From: Calothrix sp. FI2-JRJ7
GTDB taxonomy: Bacteria; Cyanobacteriota; Cyanobacteriia; Cyanobacteriales; Nostocaceae
Direction: 5' to 3'
Length of the DNA stretch: 63,878 nucleotides
NCBI GenBank assembly: GCA_019359675.1
Contig: JAHHGX010000021.1
Span: 1 to 63,878 of the forward strand
The stretch's first letter is position 1, and each line of letters opens with the position of its first letter. This document shows, piece after piece, positions 44,110 through 53,280 of the stretch. The notes below the pieces were generated by a model that was not told the DNA's origin, did not search any database, and saw only the letters and a list, made by a program, of their open reading frames with translations. A program made the position numbers and the translations under genes.

Positions 44110-44404
44110 ATGGTGTGTATGGGTATAAATAATCCTACTGCCAATGCGTTAGTAAGAATAGAAGCTCGGCGCCTATCCAAAGAATTGAATATATATGTGT
44201 GTCAAGGAAAAGAACGTTACGATTTTACTAAACGCTCTAAACAAATGGTTGACGCGGTATCCGGCGCCAATAGTAAGTTATATGCCTTTGCTAATAAGGC
44301 TTGTCCAAATGGGTGTAAGCCTAGTAAAAATCAAGAGCGGTCATGGCTCCGGTACTTGGCTTACTGTTGCTTATGCTCACTATTTAGGTATACAGTGGAA
44401 ATAA
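44110..44404 (+). pseudogene. Frameshifted C-terminal part of a SLOG/DUF2493-like protein
   Basis: The frame has ANALVRIEARRLSKELN, then QGKERYDFTKRSKQMVDAV, and after a one-base shift near 44332 continues in another frame as SGHGSGTWLTVAYAHYLG. The shared string ALVRI(E/Q)ARRL occurs also in the fragment at 48077, which holds the N-terminal part. Together they would make a complete YspA-type nucleotide-binding protein. So both are broken copies. Confidence 0.65.
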
Positions 44405-44500
44405 TTTTCAACCAGGGATGGAATCGAGGCGCCCTCCCTGGTTGAACATTCCCGCCGCAGCGAAAGACCATCATCAACAGTTAACACTTTGATAAATGTA

Positions 44501-44624
44501 GTTAAAAATTTGGGGTGAGTTAAACCAACCACCCCAAACAACACTTGTAAATTCTCGAATGCATATTACCAGTAGCAATAATAACATCGTGCTTAATATG
44601 GTGCTTTCCTAGTAATTACGGAAA
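44501..44624 (+). repeat. Dispersed ~125-bp repeat, copy 1
   Basis: Contains TTAAAAATTTGGGGTGAG, then ACCACCCCAAACAACACTT, GTAAATTCTCGAATGCAT, ATTACCAGTAGCAATAATA and a closing AGTAATTACGGAAAT. The TTTGGGG / CCCC(A)AA halves can pair. The same order of blocks recurs at 49077, 49321, 53134, 53281, 53422 and, diverged, 61490. Confidence 0.75.
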
Positions 44625-44726
44625 TTTGGTTAAAACCATTTTTGCTTCAATTTATTTAAGCGAAGCAAATAACTAGAATTCTAACTACTTTCCGAACGGC
44701 GATAATCTCGGCCGGATTTATTGCGG

Positions 44727-44862
44727 GTGGCGCCTGTAAACCTGTTGGCTACTGAACGTAAGGAGGTGCCTATAAATAGTTGATTAACCACCAGAACATG
44801 TAGCTACAGTATCACGCACGACGAAAGCTGTAGTTAGTGGCGCCATTGCAAAAAGCCGTACT
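44727..44862 (-). repeat. Remnant of a haemagglutinin-like C-terminal tail (copy 2)
   Basis: On the minus strand SVRLFAMAPLTTAFVVRDTV, then ATCSGG and a stop, i.e. a complete tail, 136 bp in all, with flanking GGCGCC sites. A shortened copy is at 37773-37867. No upstream frame continues, so it is a gene tail moved or left behind. Confidence 0.55.
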
Positions 44863-45077
44863 GAAACATGTAGTTATAGAAGCGCACGCCAAATTTCTAA
44901 AAAGGTGGCGCCATTCCATTTTAGTACAAATGAATTATAGTAATAAATACTTAGTGAGAAAATAAGCTTCTAAGGGGTGCATAAAAAAAATTCTTAACCG
45001 TTTGAGTTAATAGAGAGTTTAAACGGCGCTCGTAAAATTATTGTCCACCCTTCTTAAGATTATCTATTAAATCAATT

Positions 45078-46907
45078 ATGAGTATAATTACGATTGAGCA
45101 AAAAAATCACCAATTGATTGTTTCTAAATTTATCAATAATTTTCGTCAATTGCTTTCTCAAGGTAAAAATGATTACTTTGAAACAAAAGGAAAAGTTTCT
45201 CTAACTGAGCAAATAATGCATTTTATCCAAAAAGGTCAAGCGATAGAAATGATTTTACCTGGATTTCCTTGCAAGTCACCCAATAATAATACTAAAGTAT
45301 TAGGCTATTTACCTGACCGAGGAGAAGAAATTGCTTTAAAAAACTTGGATAATTTCTGTGAAGAGGTGAGAAAATTTTATGCACCAGGATGTAAACTTAT
45401 CATTTTTAGTGATGGAACTACATTCTCTGATTTGATTGGAGTTAGCGAAGAGACTCAAGAAAAATACAATACTGCTCTCAAAAATCTTATTAAACTTCGT
45501 CATATCTCCTGGGAATCTTTGGATAGTTTTTTCTCTAACGAAAATGGATATGATGCTCTCCGGGAAGAACTTATGAGCCAATACTGTTCTCTGAATAAAC
45601 AGCAGATAGAAGAGCAGATTCAAAATGATGAGCAAATACGCCAAACTTACCAAGGTTTGAAAAATTTCCTTTTTCAAGATAATCCTTGGAGTAATAGCAA
45701 TTCTCCTGAAACCAAAAAAACTCGACTGAAGCAAAGTGGTGAATTTGCAAGAGTTATGATTCAACGGAATGATGCATTAACAAAATTACTTTCAGAAAAA
45801 TTTCCGCATCATCTGAGGCTTTCTGTTCATGGTCATAATAATGCAGGTCCTAAATTTGCAGTTCATATACTACCTAATGATTATCGTTGTATCACCCCTT
45901 GGCATAACGTAGTTGTTAACACTTTTTACAATCAAGAAATTCTTATGAAGAAAGAAGAAGCTGAAAAATTACCTAACACTGCTCTGGTTAGGCGCCAACA
46001 ACAACCTTGGTATTACATACAATCAACAACAGAAATTTGGGGTCAATGTGAATTAGAAATTATCAAGGCGCCAAAAACTGGAATTCGCATTACTTATAAA
46101 GGTAATGATAATCAGAAAAAGCCTGATTGCTCAAGCCTTGATTCAAAGACATTACAACATCTGTGTCTAGAATATGGATTTGTAGTTTTACGAGGTTTTC
46201 ATGTTAATAGCAAAGAGCATCTTGTCGAATTTTCATTACTGTTTGGAGAACCAGTAATTTGGGACTTTGGTGCTGTACATACAATTCGACCGAAAAAAGT
46301 CCCTGATGGCTACATTGCATCTCGTGAAGCTGTTCCTTTACATTGGGATGTAAGTATGCCACCTTCTTACTTAGAAAGAAATGGTCGCTATGAAGATTTT
46401 ACTCCTCAGTATTTTATTCTTTATTGCCATATTGCTCCAGCAAGTGGAGAAGGACAAACTACAGTAGTTGATGGCCGAAGAGTTCTTGAGAATGCAGGAA
46501 GAGCAAAAGTTGAGGCATGGAAACAAGTAGTAATCGATTATTATACCAAACATACTTACTATGGAGGTAAACAGCGCAGCTATCCATTAATAATGCAACA
46601 TCCAATTACAGGTGAAGATATCCTTCGGTATCAAGAAGGTTCAGACTCTAAATTACAAACCTTTGAGTTATCTTCAAAAAGTTTACCTCAACAAGATTGG
46701 GAAGAACTAATTGCTGAATTACAAGCTAAAGTGTACGATGATAGCTGCTTAATTTGCCATGACTGGCAGCAAGGCGACATACTATTAATCGAAAATCATT
46801 ACATGTTACACGGTAGAACACCTGCAAGCGACTTAACTGATGACCGAGAACTGTGGCGCGTACAATTATTACCACATAATACTTTAGATTCAACCAAAGT
46901 TGCGTAA
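45078..46907 (+). CDS. Isonitrile synthase fused to TauD-type Fe(II)/2OG dioxygenase
   Basis: 609 residues. Residues about 1-330 are a DIT1/PvcA-type isocyanide synthase: MILPGFPCKSPN, LGYLPDRGEE, IIFSDGTTFSDLIG and LRLSVHGHNNAGPKFAVH. In PvcA relatives this step turns an amino-acid amine into an isonitrile using ribulose 5-phosphate. From about 345 a TauD/TfdA dioxygenase follows, as in PvcB, with the iron ligands in LHWDVSM near 421 and YMLHGR near 578 and the 2-oxoglutarate arginine in ELWRVQL. The two steps, usually separate genes in bacteria, are one polypeptide here. The amino-acid substrate is unknown. No tyrosinase, NRPS or P450 follows directly. Confidence 0.88.
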   Translation: MSIITIEQKNHQLIVSKFINNFRQLLSQGKNDYFETKGKVSLTEQIMHFIQKGQAIEMILPGFPCKSPNNNTKVLGYLPDRGEEIALKNLDNFCEEVRKFYAPGCKLIIFSDGTTFSDLIGVSEETQEKYNTALKNLIKLRHISWESLDSFFSNENGYDALREELMSQYCSLNKQQIEEQIQNDEQIRQTYQGLKNFLFQDNPWSNSNSPETKKTRLKQSGEFARVMIQRNDALTKLLSEKFPHHLRLSVHGHNNAGPKFAVHILPNDYRCITPWHNVVVNTFYNQEILMKKEEAEKLPNTALVRRQQQPWYYIQSTTEIWGQCELEIIKAPKTGIRITYKGNDNQKKPDCSSLDSKTLQHLCLEYGFVVLRGFHVNSKEHLVEFSLLFGEPVIWDFGAVHTIRPKKVPDGYIASREAVPLHWDVSMPPSYLERNGRYEDFTPQYFILYCHIAPASGEGQTTVVDGRRVLENAGRAKVEAWKQVVIDYYTKHTYYGGKQRSYPLIMQHPITGEDILRYQEGSDSKLQTFELSSKSLPQQDWEELIAELQAKVYDDSCLICHDWQQGDILLIENHYMLHGRTPASDLTDDRELWRVQLLPHNTLDSTKVA

Positions 46908-46978
46908 CGCGCAGACGGATGTTACTAATGACCTCGACAATTCAAAATTCATTCATGTCCCGAACCTTTGAAAATAAC

Positions 46979-47114
46979 CTTTGGTACACTGCGTGAACAT
47001 TCATTGTCGTTGACGTAGTGTTCCGCAGGAAAGACAAATTCAAAATTTAAGAGATCGTAATTTGTCTGCGACAATGAATGCATTTTGCATTTTGTTCACG
47101 TAGTGTACCGAAGG
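46979..47114. repeat. Nested large inverted repeat (136 bp)
   Basis: Outer arms CCTTTGGTACACTGCGTGAAC and its approximate complement GTTCACGTAGTGTACCGAAGG; next ATTCATTGTCG against CGACAATGAAT; inner AGACAAATT against AATTTGTCT. The whole can fold into one long, interrupted hairpin. Related strings occur at 17341-17420. Confidence 0.75.
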
Positions 47115-47181
47115 TAATTTGAGCGAAGCTATTGACAGGCGCCTTTAACAATTATTTTATTGGGCGCCTATAAATAGTTGA

Positions 47182-47636
47182 TTAATTAGTTGGACACCCA
47201 GATGCAATAATACGCGCGCCCTCGTTAGTATTCGGCGCCATTGCAACAAGCTCCATACTCCCATCTTTATTCTTAATGCAACCTTGTGCTTCGACTATTG
47301 TGTTTTGCGCTTTATTAGTGGCTATGTCTGATACATTGGTATTGTTATTATCCAAAGTTGCTAACTTAGTGGTGTTAGCGGCGCCCGTAATGGTTTAAGA
47401 GGGCTGGATGGTAAAGAACCGCGTCCTGTGATGGTAAATTCTCGTAACGGTTTGGCGCCGGGTTCTCTTGGACAAATGCAATTCGGTCATTGTAATTAGG
47501 GTCGCTACTGCTAATTATTACTTTGTCAGTAGCGTTGACTGTGGTTTTACCCGCGCGTCCGTCACTTGAGGTAGTGGTTAAGTTTAGAAGTCTCCTCCCT
47601 TAAGGTATTATCAGGTGTAATCTGTGCATCAACTGA
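47182..47636 (-). pseudogene. Decayed C-terminus of a filamentous-haemagglutinin-like protein
   Basis: Frames in order on the minus strand: SSDPNYNDRIAFVQENPAPN, then FTITGRGSLPSSPLK, then TIVEAQGCIKNKDGSMELVA and RIIASGCPTN ending at 47182. GRG.LP.(S/N)P and IVEAQG are hallmarks of the C-terminal end of cyanobacterial two-partner-secreted surface proteins. Two or more frameshifts interrupt it, and the N-terminal thousands of residues are absent. Confidence 0.65.
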
Positions 47637-48076
47637 AGTGTTAATGAATACTAAAAAACTACAGAATAAAAGCTCAATATTATTTTACGCGCGGGCCGTT
47701 TGGGAAGACTTCAAGCTACAAGAACGCTTCAAGCATCCGCAAGACCTTTTACCTCTAAGTACAACATGTGCTATATTTACATTTATGATTTTTCCGATTG
47801 GCAAATTCTATGAGGTCGGTTGCGAGAACAGGCGCCATTGCATTGATGATTGTTATATATGGGATGCCTAGAAAAATTAAAACTCGGTTTTGAAGAGTTG
47901 AGGAAGAGTGGTTCTATTGTGGATGCATTTATAAAGTATTCGGCACCTGTTAGGCAAGACCTAAGCTCATTTTTCCCTATTATCCTACCTGCGTGCGATA
48001 AATTAATAATATAAATATATAGTATTTATGTTTTAACTTGATTATAATATTACTATTAAAGTATTAAAAGCTAGGT

Positions 48077-48346
48077 ATGAAAATAGTATTTACTGGTTCA
48101 AGAAATACTGATTCTAGTCAATCCTTAATCGTCAAGAATAAATTACAGGAAGTTGCCCAAATGGATGCAGTTTGGCACGTAGGCGATGCAATGGGTGTTG
48201 ATGCACTCGTCAGAATTCAAGCAAGGCGCCTATGCACCGACGCGCCGATGCCAAGCAGATGGTTCAACTTCATCGCATTGGGAAGAACTGTAAATTGCCC
48301 CTACTTAAGATTTGAAACTGTGCAAACTCCTTCTAAACATTACTGA
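48077..48346 (+). pseudogene. N-terminal part of a SLOG/DUF2493-like protein
   Basis: MKIVFTGSRNTDSSQSLIV and AVWHVGDAMGVDALVRIQ are the two conserved halves of the YspA-type SLOG domain (TGSR...; HVGD..G.DAL). Directly after ARRL the sequence becomes unrelated (CTDAPMPSRWF), exactly at a GGCGCC at 48226. The missing half is like that preserved at 44110. Such proteins bind nucleotides and are frequent in phage/plasmid neighbourhoods. Confidence 0.65.
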
Positions 48347-48355
48347 GGTTGATCA

Positions 48356-48979
48356 ATGAAGCTCTATGAATTTGCTCCTACCCGGTCAATTCGTGTTCGT
48401 TGGGTACTCCAAGAACTTGGGGTGGAATTTGAAGCAATATCCATAAATATGCTGGCAGGTGAACACCGCACACCCGCCTTCCTCGCAATCAATCCCGCTG
48501 GGAAGCTTCCTGTGTTGGTCGATGGTGAGCATTCAATCACTGAGTCAGTGGCTATCACCTTGTACCTTGCCGAAAAGTACCCAGACCGTAACTTCGTGCC
48601 CACAAACCTACAAGAGCGAGCGCAACTTTATCGCTGGCTTTTCTTTGCTGCAACCGAACTAGAACAACCACTGTGGCGCATTTCTCGCCACACCTTTTTG
48701 TATCCAGAGGAGTCGAGATTGCCTGCTGAGGTCTCTCTAGCTCGACAAGATTTCATAAGCATGGCTGTCGTTTTGGAAAACCATATGTTGAGTCGCCATT
48801 TTGTAGTCGGTGAACATGTCACGGTGGCTGATTTTGTACTTGCTTACACGCTTGATTGGGCTAACGAAATTCAGCTACTCACCACTTTTCCCACTTTGGC
48901 AGCCTACATGGAACGAATGTACGAGCGACCAAAGGCGCCTAAGCGAATCGCGTCTGCGTTAGGGAGTATAGGTAGCTAA
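48356..48979 (+). CDS. Glutathione S-transferase
   Basis: 207 residues, complete. N-terminal thioredoxin-like domain with MKLYEFAPTRSIRVRWVL (serine-arginine in the active-site area), NPAGKLPVLVDGEHSITES (the cis-Pro and glutathione-binding ES) and a C-terminal helical domain with VVGEHVTVADFVLAYTLDW. GAGG upstream of ATG 48356 fits. The substrate is unknown; it could conjugate electrophilic products such as isonitrile-derived compounds of the neighbouring enzyme, but that is a guess. Confidence 0.9.
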   Translation: MKLYEFAPTRSIRVRWVLQELGVEFEAISINMLAGEHRTPAFLAINPAGKLPVLVDGEHSITESVAITLYLAEKYPDRNFVPTNLQERAQLYRWLFFAATELEQPLWRISRHTFLYPEESRLPAEVSLARQDFISMAVVLENHMLSRHFVVGEHVTVADFVLAYTLDWANEIQLLTTFPTLAAYMERMYERPKAPKRIASALGSIGS

Positions 48980-49076
48980 GTCTACATAGTATATAGAAAC
49001 TTAGCAGCAGCAATGACAACGGTTACAGTTATATACAGGTGCCCCCCAGGTTGAATATCTCAACCGTAGAACAATA

Positions 49077-49190
49077 GTCAAAAATTTGGGGCAAGTATTT
49101 AAACTGCCCCACACGAAACTTATAAATGCTCGAAATAGATATTACTAGTAGTAATAATAACATTATTTTTAATATGGCACCGTAATCCTT
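49077..49190 (+). repeat. Dispersed ~125-bp repeat, copy 2
   Basis: AAAAATTTGGGGCAAGT, CTGCCCCACACGAAACTTATA and ATTACTAGTAGTAATAATAACAT-type blocks in the usual order, diverged at its end (ATATGGCACCGTAATCC). Confidence 0.65.
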
Positions 49191-49320
49191 CGCAATATTT
49201 ACCCTTGCGGAAACAACGAGGCGCGCTCCCTGGTTGAACATCTCCACCGCAGTAAAAGACTATCATCCGCAGTTAACACTTTGGTAAATATATATAGTTA
49301 AAAATTTTAGTTAAAAATTT

Positions 49321-49438
49321 TAGTTAAAAATTTGGGGCAATTCGTAAATTACCCCAGTGCTTGTAAATACGTTGAAGACATTTTACTAGTATCAATTTTA
49401 ACTTTGTAGTCAATAGGCGCCTTCCCTGAAATTGCTGA
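49321..49438 (+). repeat. Dispersed ~125-bp repeat, copy 3
   Basis: GTTAAAAATTTGGGGCAATT, ACCCCAGTGCTTGTAAATAC and ATTTTACTAGTATCAATTTTA, ending at GGCGCCTTCCCTGAAATTGC. Preceded by two extra partial copies of its first 13 bases. Confidence 0.65.
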
Positions 49439-49865
49439 AATCGCCCTGAAAACCTGCTCGGTAGCATCATATGTTTTCTTAACATTTCTTTATTTTTTAG
49501 ATTCCTAAACTTAACTTTAGTATAGTGTTTCGTGAAAATGCTTATTGTAGATTATAAAATCGAATACGCTATCTAATTGCAATGCGAAATTAAGGAGCAA
49601 TATCTGAAGTAATGAAGTGAATTCAAAATGAATTATGAGCAAACTATAAATTATTATAAATACAAAAATATTAAAGTTTTAAATCAATTTTTTAAAGTTT
49701 AATATTATATATAAATTTCCTCAAAAACGTTGCGATAGCACACTTAAAGCTTTAAATAAAACTTCTTAATTTACGTCCACTTTCTAATGCTCTGTGGGCA
49801 GCGATTGAGCGATAAAAATCAAACTGCGTAACTCAAGTAAAATCAATTAGAATGACAAAAAAACT

Positions 49866-51794
49866 ATGCTGAATCATTTTTATAACCGTCGTCGCTTTCT
49901 TCAAAATGCTGCTCTATTCTCTACTGGTTTAGCAACTTCATTCCTCCACCCAAGAAAAGCTGTTGCCATTAACCCGTCGGCGCCTGTTGAATACATAGTA
50001 GTTGGTTCTGGTGCTGGCGGTGGTCCTCTCGCTGTCAATCTGGCGAAGGCGGGGTATAAGGTAGTTTTAATAGAGGCAGGTGGCGCCGATGAAGCTAACG
50101 ATATAATCTCAGTGCCATTATTAAGTCCGGTCGTTGGCGAAGACCCAAGAGTGAGATGGGACTACTTTGTCCGACAATATACCGACGAGGGGCGCCAAAG
50201 CCACAATAGTAAGTATGTTGCTGACAAAGGCGGTGTGTTGTATCCGCGATCTGGTACGCTTGGCGGATGCACTGTTCATAATTTGATGATCACGATTTAT
50301 CCAAATAATAGTGACTGGGATGAAATTGCGGAACTGACTAGCGATTCTAGTTGGAAAGCTGAGAATATGCGCTCATACTTTGAGCGGCTTGAGGACTGCC
50401 GTTATGTTCAGCGACCAACAGGAATTGACAACCCAACACGTCATGGATTTGAAGGCTGGCTTTCAACCGAGGTTACTGACCCAGCATTGTGGACAAACGA
50501 CAGTAATATGCAGCGAATTTTACTTTCAGCTGCAACTGAGGCTGGTTCCAAAAGCTTACTTGATGCATTTTCACGTCGCGAACTCGATCCAAATTCTTGG
50601 GTCGTTAACTCAAAGGATGTTCAGGGGTTCTACAATATTCCGCAAGCTACTCGAAGTGGTCGGCGCCGTGGTCCACGCGACCTAATTAAAGAGACTGCTG
50701 CCGCGCTGCCCAATAACTTGATTGTTAAAACTAACACCCTGGTAACGCGCGTTCTTTTCCGTGGTAGAAATGCAATTGGTGTTGAATTCCTTGAAGGCGC
50801 CCATCTTTACCGCGCTGATCCCAAGGCTCCAACTGATGGACCAGAACCTACACCAAGAAAACAAATGTATGCTGCTCGCGAAGTTATCCTGGCAGCAGGC
50901 GCCTTTAACAGCCCGCAGATTCTGAAACTCTCTGGTATCGGACCTGCTGATGAACTAAAAAAACATGGTATTAGACCAATCATTAACCTTCCGGGAGTTG
51001 GAGAGAACCTGCAAGACCGCTATGAAGTTGGTGTAATCACGCAGATGAATTCAAATTTTACACTTGCTCAAAACTGCACGCCAGGACAACCGTCAGACCC
51101 TTGCGCTGCTGAGTTGGAAAAAGGTCAGGGAATTTATACGAGCAATGCCACGTTTGCAGGTCATATCCGAAAATCTGACCCTGCGCGCCCAGTTCCCGAC
51201 CTCTTCATCTTTGGTTTACCTGTACCATATAAAGGCTACTATCCTGGTTGGTCTGTACCTCTTTCAGAAATAAAAAACCAATTTAGTTGGACTGTTCTCA
51301 AGGCACACACACGTAATCGTGCTGGAAGCGTAAAACTACGTTCATCTGACCCGCGCGATACTCCCGAAATCAATTTCCATTATTTTACCGAAGGCAGCGA
51401 CATCGAAGGTGAGGATTTGGCATCAGTTATTAATGGTGTCGAATTTGTGCGTAAAATGAATGCGCGTATTGCTGATATCTCAAAAGAGATAATACCCGGC
51501 CCAAACGTTCAATCACGCGAGGAAATTATCAAATTTATAGAGGCTGAAGCGTGGGGTCATCATGCTTCATGTACTAACAAGATAGGTCCAAAAAGTGACC
51601 CAATGGCTGTGGTTGATAGTGAATTCCGCGTTCATGGTACGCGAAATCTGCGTGTTGTAGATGCTTCAGTCTTCCCGCGCGTTCCTGGCTACTTTATCGT
51701 CACACCAATTTATATAATTAGTGAAAAAGCAAGTGACGTAATAATAGCAAGCGCTAAAAGCAAAAGGATTTTGCCCGTATATGAAAATATGTGA
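49866..51794 (+). CDS. Tat-exported GMC (choline-dehydrogenase-like) oxidoreductase
   Basis: 642 residues. A twin-arginine signal (YNRRRFLQNAALFSTGLA) precedes IVVGSGAGGGPLAVNLA (FAD-binding GxGxxG) near residue 46. LGGCTVHNLMITIYPNNSDW and VILAAGAFNSPQILKLSGIG are typical GMC signatures, and the C-terminus has GHHASCTNKIGPKSD, then FRVHGTRNLRVVDASVFP and VPGYFIVTPIYII. The catalytic His is in GHHAS; the second conserved polar position of the family is replaced in PGYFIVTP, so activity may differ from standard dehydrogenases. Exported folded with FAD. Substrate unknown (alcohol or sugar). GGCGCC sites are present in the coding region. Confidence 0.88.
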   Translation: MLNHFYNRRRFLQNAALFSTGLATSFLHPRKAVAINPSAPVEYIVVGSGAGGGPLAVNLAKAGYKVVLIEAGGADEANDIISVPLLSPVVGEDPRVRWDYFVRQYTDEGRQSHNSKYVADKGGVLYPRSGTLGGCTVHNLMITIYPNNSDWDEIAELTSDSSWKAENMRSYFERLEDCRYVQRPTGIDNPTRHGFEGWLSTEVTDPALWTNDSNMQRILLSAATEAGSKSLLDAFSRRELDPNSWVVNSKDVQGFYNIPQATRSGRRRGPRDLIKETAAALPNNLIVKTNTLVTRVLFRGRNAIGVEFLEGAHLYRADPKAPTDGPEPTPRKQMYAAREVILAAGAFNSPQILKLSGIGPADELKKHGIRPIINLPGVGENLQDRYEVGVITQMNSNFTLAQNCTPGQPSDPCAAELEKGQGIYTSNATFAGHIRKSDPARPVPDLFIFGLPVPYKGYYPGWSVPLSEIKNQFSWTVLKAHTRNRAGSVKLRSSDPRDTPEINFHYFTEGSDIEGEDLASVINGVEFVRKMNARIADISKEIIPGPNVQSREEIIKFIEAEAWGHHASCTNKIGPKSDPMAVVDSEFRVHGTRNLRVVDASVFPRVPGYFIVTPIYIISEKASDVIIASAKSKRILPVYENM

Positions 51795-51986
51795 TTAATC
51801 TTCAAGTATATTAATGTTGATTTTGCCGCCAATGATACTTTTTCTGTGGGGACAGCGACAGTAAAACCTCCATCAATATTAATGTTACCTCGTCACCACC
51901 AAGTTGTTCAGTACCTGCGTTTGTTGGAAGAAGCCAGCCTAATAAATTTACATCCAATAAGTTAGGTGCATGTATGATTTATTACA

Positions 51987-52577
51987 TTAATAAATTTGGG
52001 GCAACACATCTTGAAACATTACTTGAAGTAGCTGTGCGCCTTCTGGTCTACTCCAATCTTGCGCTAATTCCGCCATGATTGTATTGGTTGCAGTCAAAAT
52101 AACACCTTCGCGTCCCATTCTGAGTCTCGACATTTCTTCTGAGATTTCATAGGGTGAGCCGGAAGCGTCCATCACAGCTTGAACTTGATAACCTTCACGA
52201 CGCGCGCTAATTGCAGGGAAAACAAGACAAACATCAGTTGTAACACCAGCCATTATCAAGTTTTTTCGTCCAGTAGCTTCAACTGCTGCTTTGAAGTTTT
52301 CATCATTCCATGCATTCACAATACCTGCTCGTTTGATACGAGTTTCAAAAGCGCCTGGTAAAATCTCTGCGAGTTCCGGTAAAAGGGCACCTTGAATATT
52401 TTCTTCTTGACTACTTGTAAGAATCACAGGGATGTTAAGAATTTTTGCTGTCTTTGCCAGTGCTAGAGTATTTCGTTTCACTGTTTCGAGCGGAATATTA
52501 TGAATTAATTTCATCGTTCCAACTTGGTGATCTATCAAAAGCAATGCTGAGTTTTCGGATGTGAAGATATTATTCAT
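51987..52577 (-). CDS. Isochorismatase-family hydrolase
   Basis: 196 residues. The catalytic triad is visible: Asp16 in ALLLIDHQVG, Lys in FETRIKRAG near 83 and Cys in MAGVTTDVCLVFPA near 117, with the usual cis-peptide before Val-Thr. YcaC-type relatives hydrolyse ureido or amide bonds with unknown physiological substrates. It is divergent from the HxlR regulator at 52710, a common pair in which the regulator controls the hydrolase. Confidence 0.92.
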   Translation of the reverse strand: MNNIFTSENSALLLIDHQVGTMKLIHNIPLETVKRNTLALAKTAKILNIPVILTSSQEENIQGALLPELAEILPGAFETRIKRAGIVNAWNDENFKAAVEATGRKNLIMAGVTTDVCLVFPAISARREGYQVQAVMDASGSPYEISEEMSRLRMGREGVILTATNTIMAELAQDWSRPEGAQLLQVMFQDVLPQIY

Positions 52578-52709
52578 TTCTGCCTCTGCTTTAATACGTG
52601 CGCTCTTTAACTTGATGTTTTGATTATCGTTCTATTACAATTAAAAGCGCAAGTAGGCACAAAAAACTGCTATACATACAAATATGTGTGTATATATCTC
52701 TCTCGTTGT

Positions 52710-53075
52710 ATGAATAAAAACAAAAATAATGTCTTAGATTCGCATCCTTACTTACGTCAAGCTCTCGATTTAATAGCAGACAAGTGGATTGTTGCTGCAT
52801 TGTACGTTCTTTCTCAAGGAACAAAGCGTTATGGGGAGATGCAGAAAGAAATTGGAGATATCTCACAGCGGATGTTAACCCGGACATTGCGCGATTTAGA
52901 GCGCAATGGATTAGTGCATCGTAAAGTTTATCCTGTTGTACCACCAATGGTTGAGTATTCGTTAACTCCACTAGGTAAAACATTAAATGAAGTCTTGAAA
53001 GCTCTCTGTGATTGGTCAACCGACAATTTTAAGCAAGTGGAATCTGCAAGAACAAATTATGATGCTGTCCAGTGA
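52710..53075 (+). CDS. HxlR-family transcriptional regulator
   Basis: About 121 residues from ATG 52710; the longer frame upstream includes the promoter region. DKWIVAALYVLSQGTKRYGE, ISQRMLTRTLRDLERNGLV and VEYSLTPLGKTLNEVL are typical for the winged-helix HxlR group, which often senses reactive aldehydes, quinones or thiols. No conserved cysteine near the N-terminus remains in this short form. Most likely regulates the divergent isochorismatase gene. Confidence 0.9.
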   Translation: MNKNKNNVLDSHPYLRQALDLIADKWIVAALYVLSQGTKRYGEMQKEIGDISQRMLTRTLRDLERNGLVHRKVYPVVPPMVEYSLTPLGKTLNEVLKALCDWSTDNFKQVESARTNYDAVQ

Positions 53076-53133
53076 AATTTGAACGTAGTGAGTGGTGCCT
53101 TACCGAATGTTAAACATTTTACCAGTAGAATAT

Positions 53134-53255
53134 TAGTTAAAAATTTGGGGCAAGTCTCCAAACCGCCCCAAACAATACTTGTAAATACTCGAATTCATTT
53201 ACCAGTAATAATTTTAACAATTTATGACCTAGATGCCTTCTCGGTAATTGCGGAT
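53134..53255 (+). repeat. Dispersed ~125-bp repeat, copy 4
   Basis: GTTAAAAATTTGGGGCAAGT, ACCGCCCCAAACAATACTTG, AATTCATTTACCAGTAATAA and CTCGGTAATTGCGGA. First of three copies in a row. Confidence 0.75.
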
Positions 53256-53280
53256 ATCAAGCGATGCGGGGGCGCCTGTC

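Larger units (their letters stand above)
48980..49865. other. Repeat-rich gap before the GMC oxidoreductase
   Basis: No gene. Contains dispersed repeat copies 2 (49077-49190) and 3 (49321-49438), a GTTAAAAATTTTA triplication at 49297-49336, and an AT-rich stretch 49440-49865 in which the promoter of the GMC gene should lie. The CTCCCTGGTTGAACATCTCC string near 49228 repeats one at about 44434. Confidence 0.45.

Noticed and set aside
47638-47871. 77-codon frame starting at 47638
   Set aside because: No recognisable family, poor start, located between a decayed haemagglutinin tail and a truncated SLOG gene; probably chance.
52624-53019. 131-codon frame on the minus strand
   Set aside because: Antisense to the HxlR regulator, whose motifs are clear.
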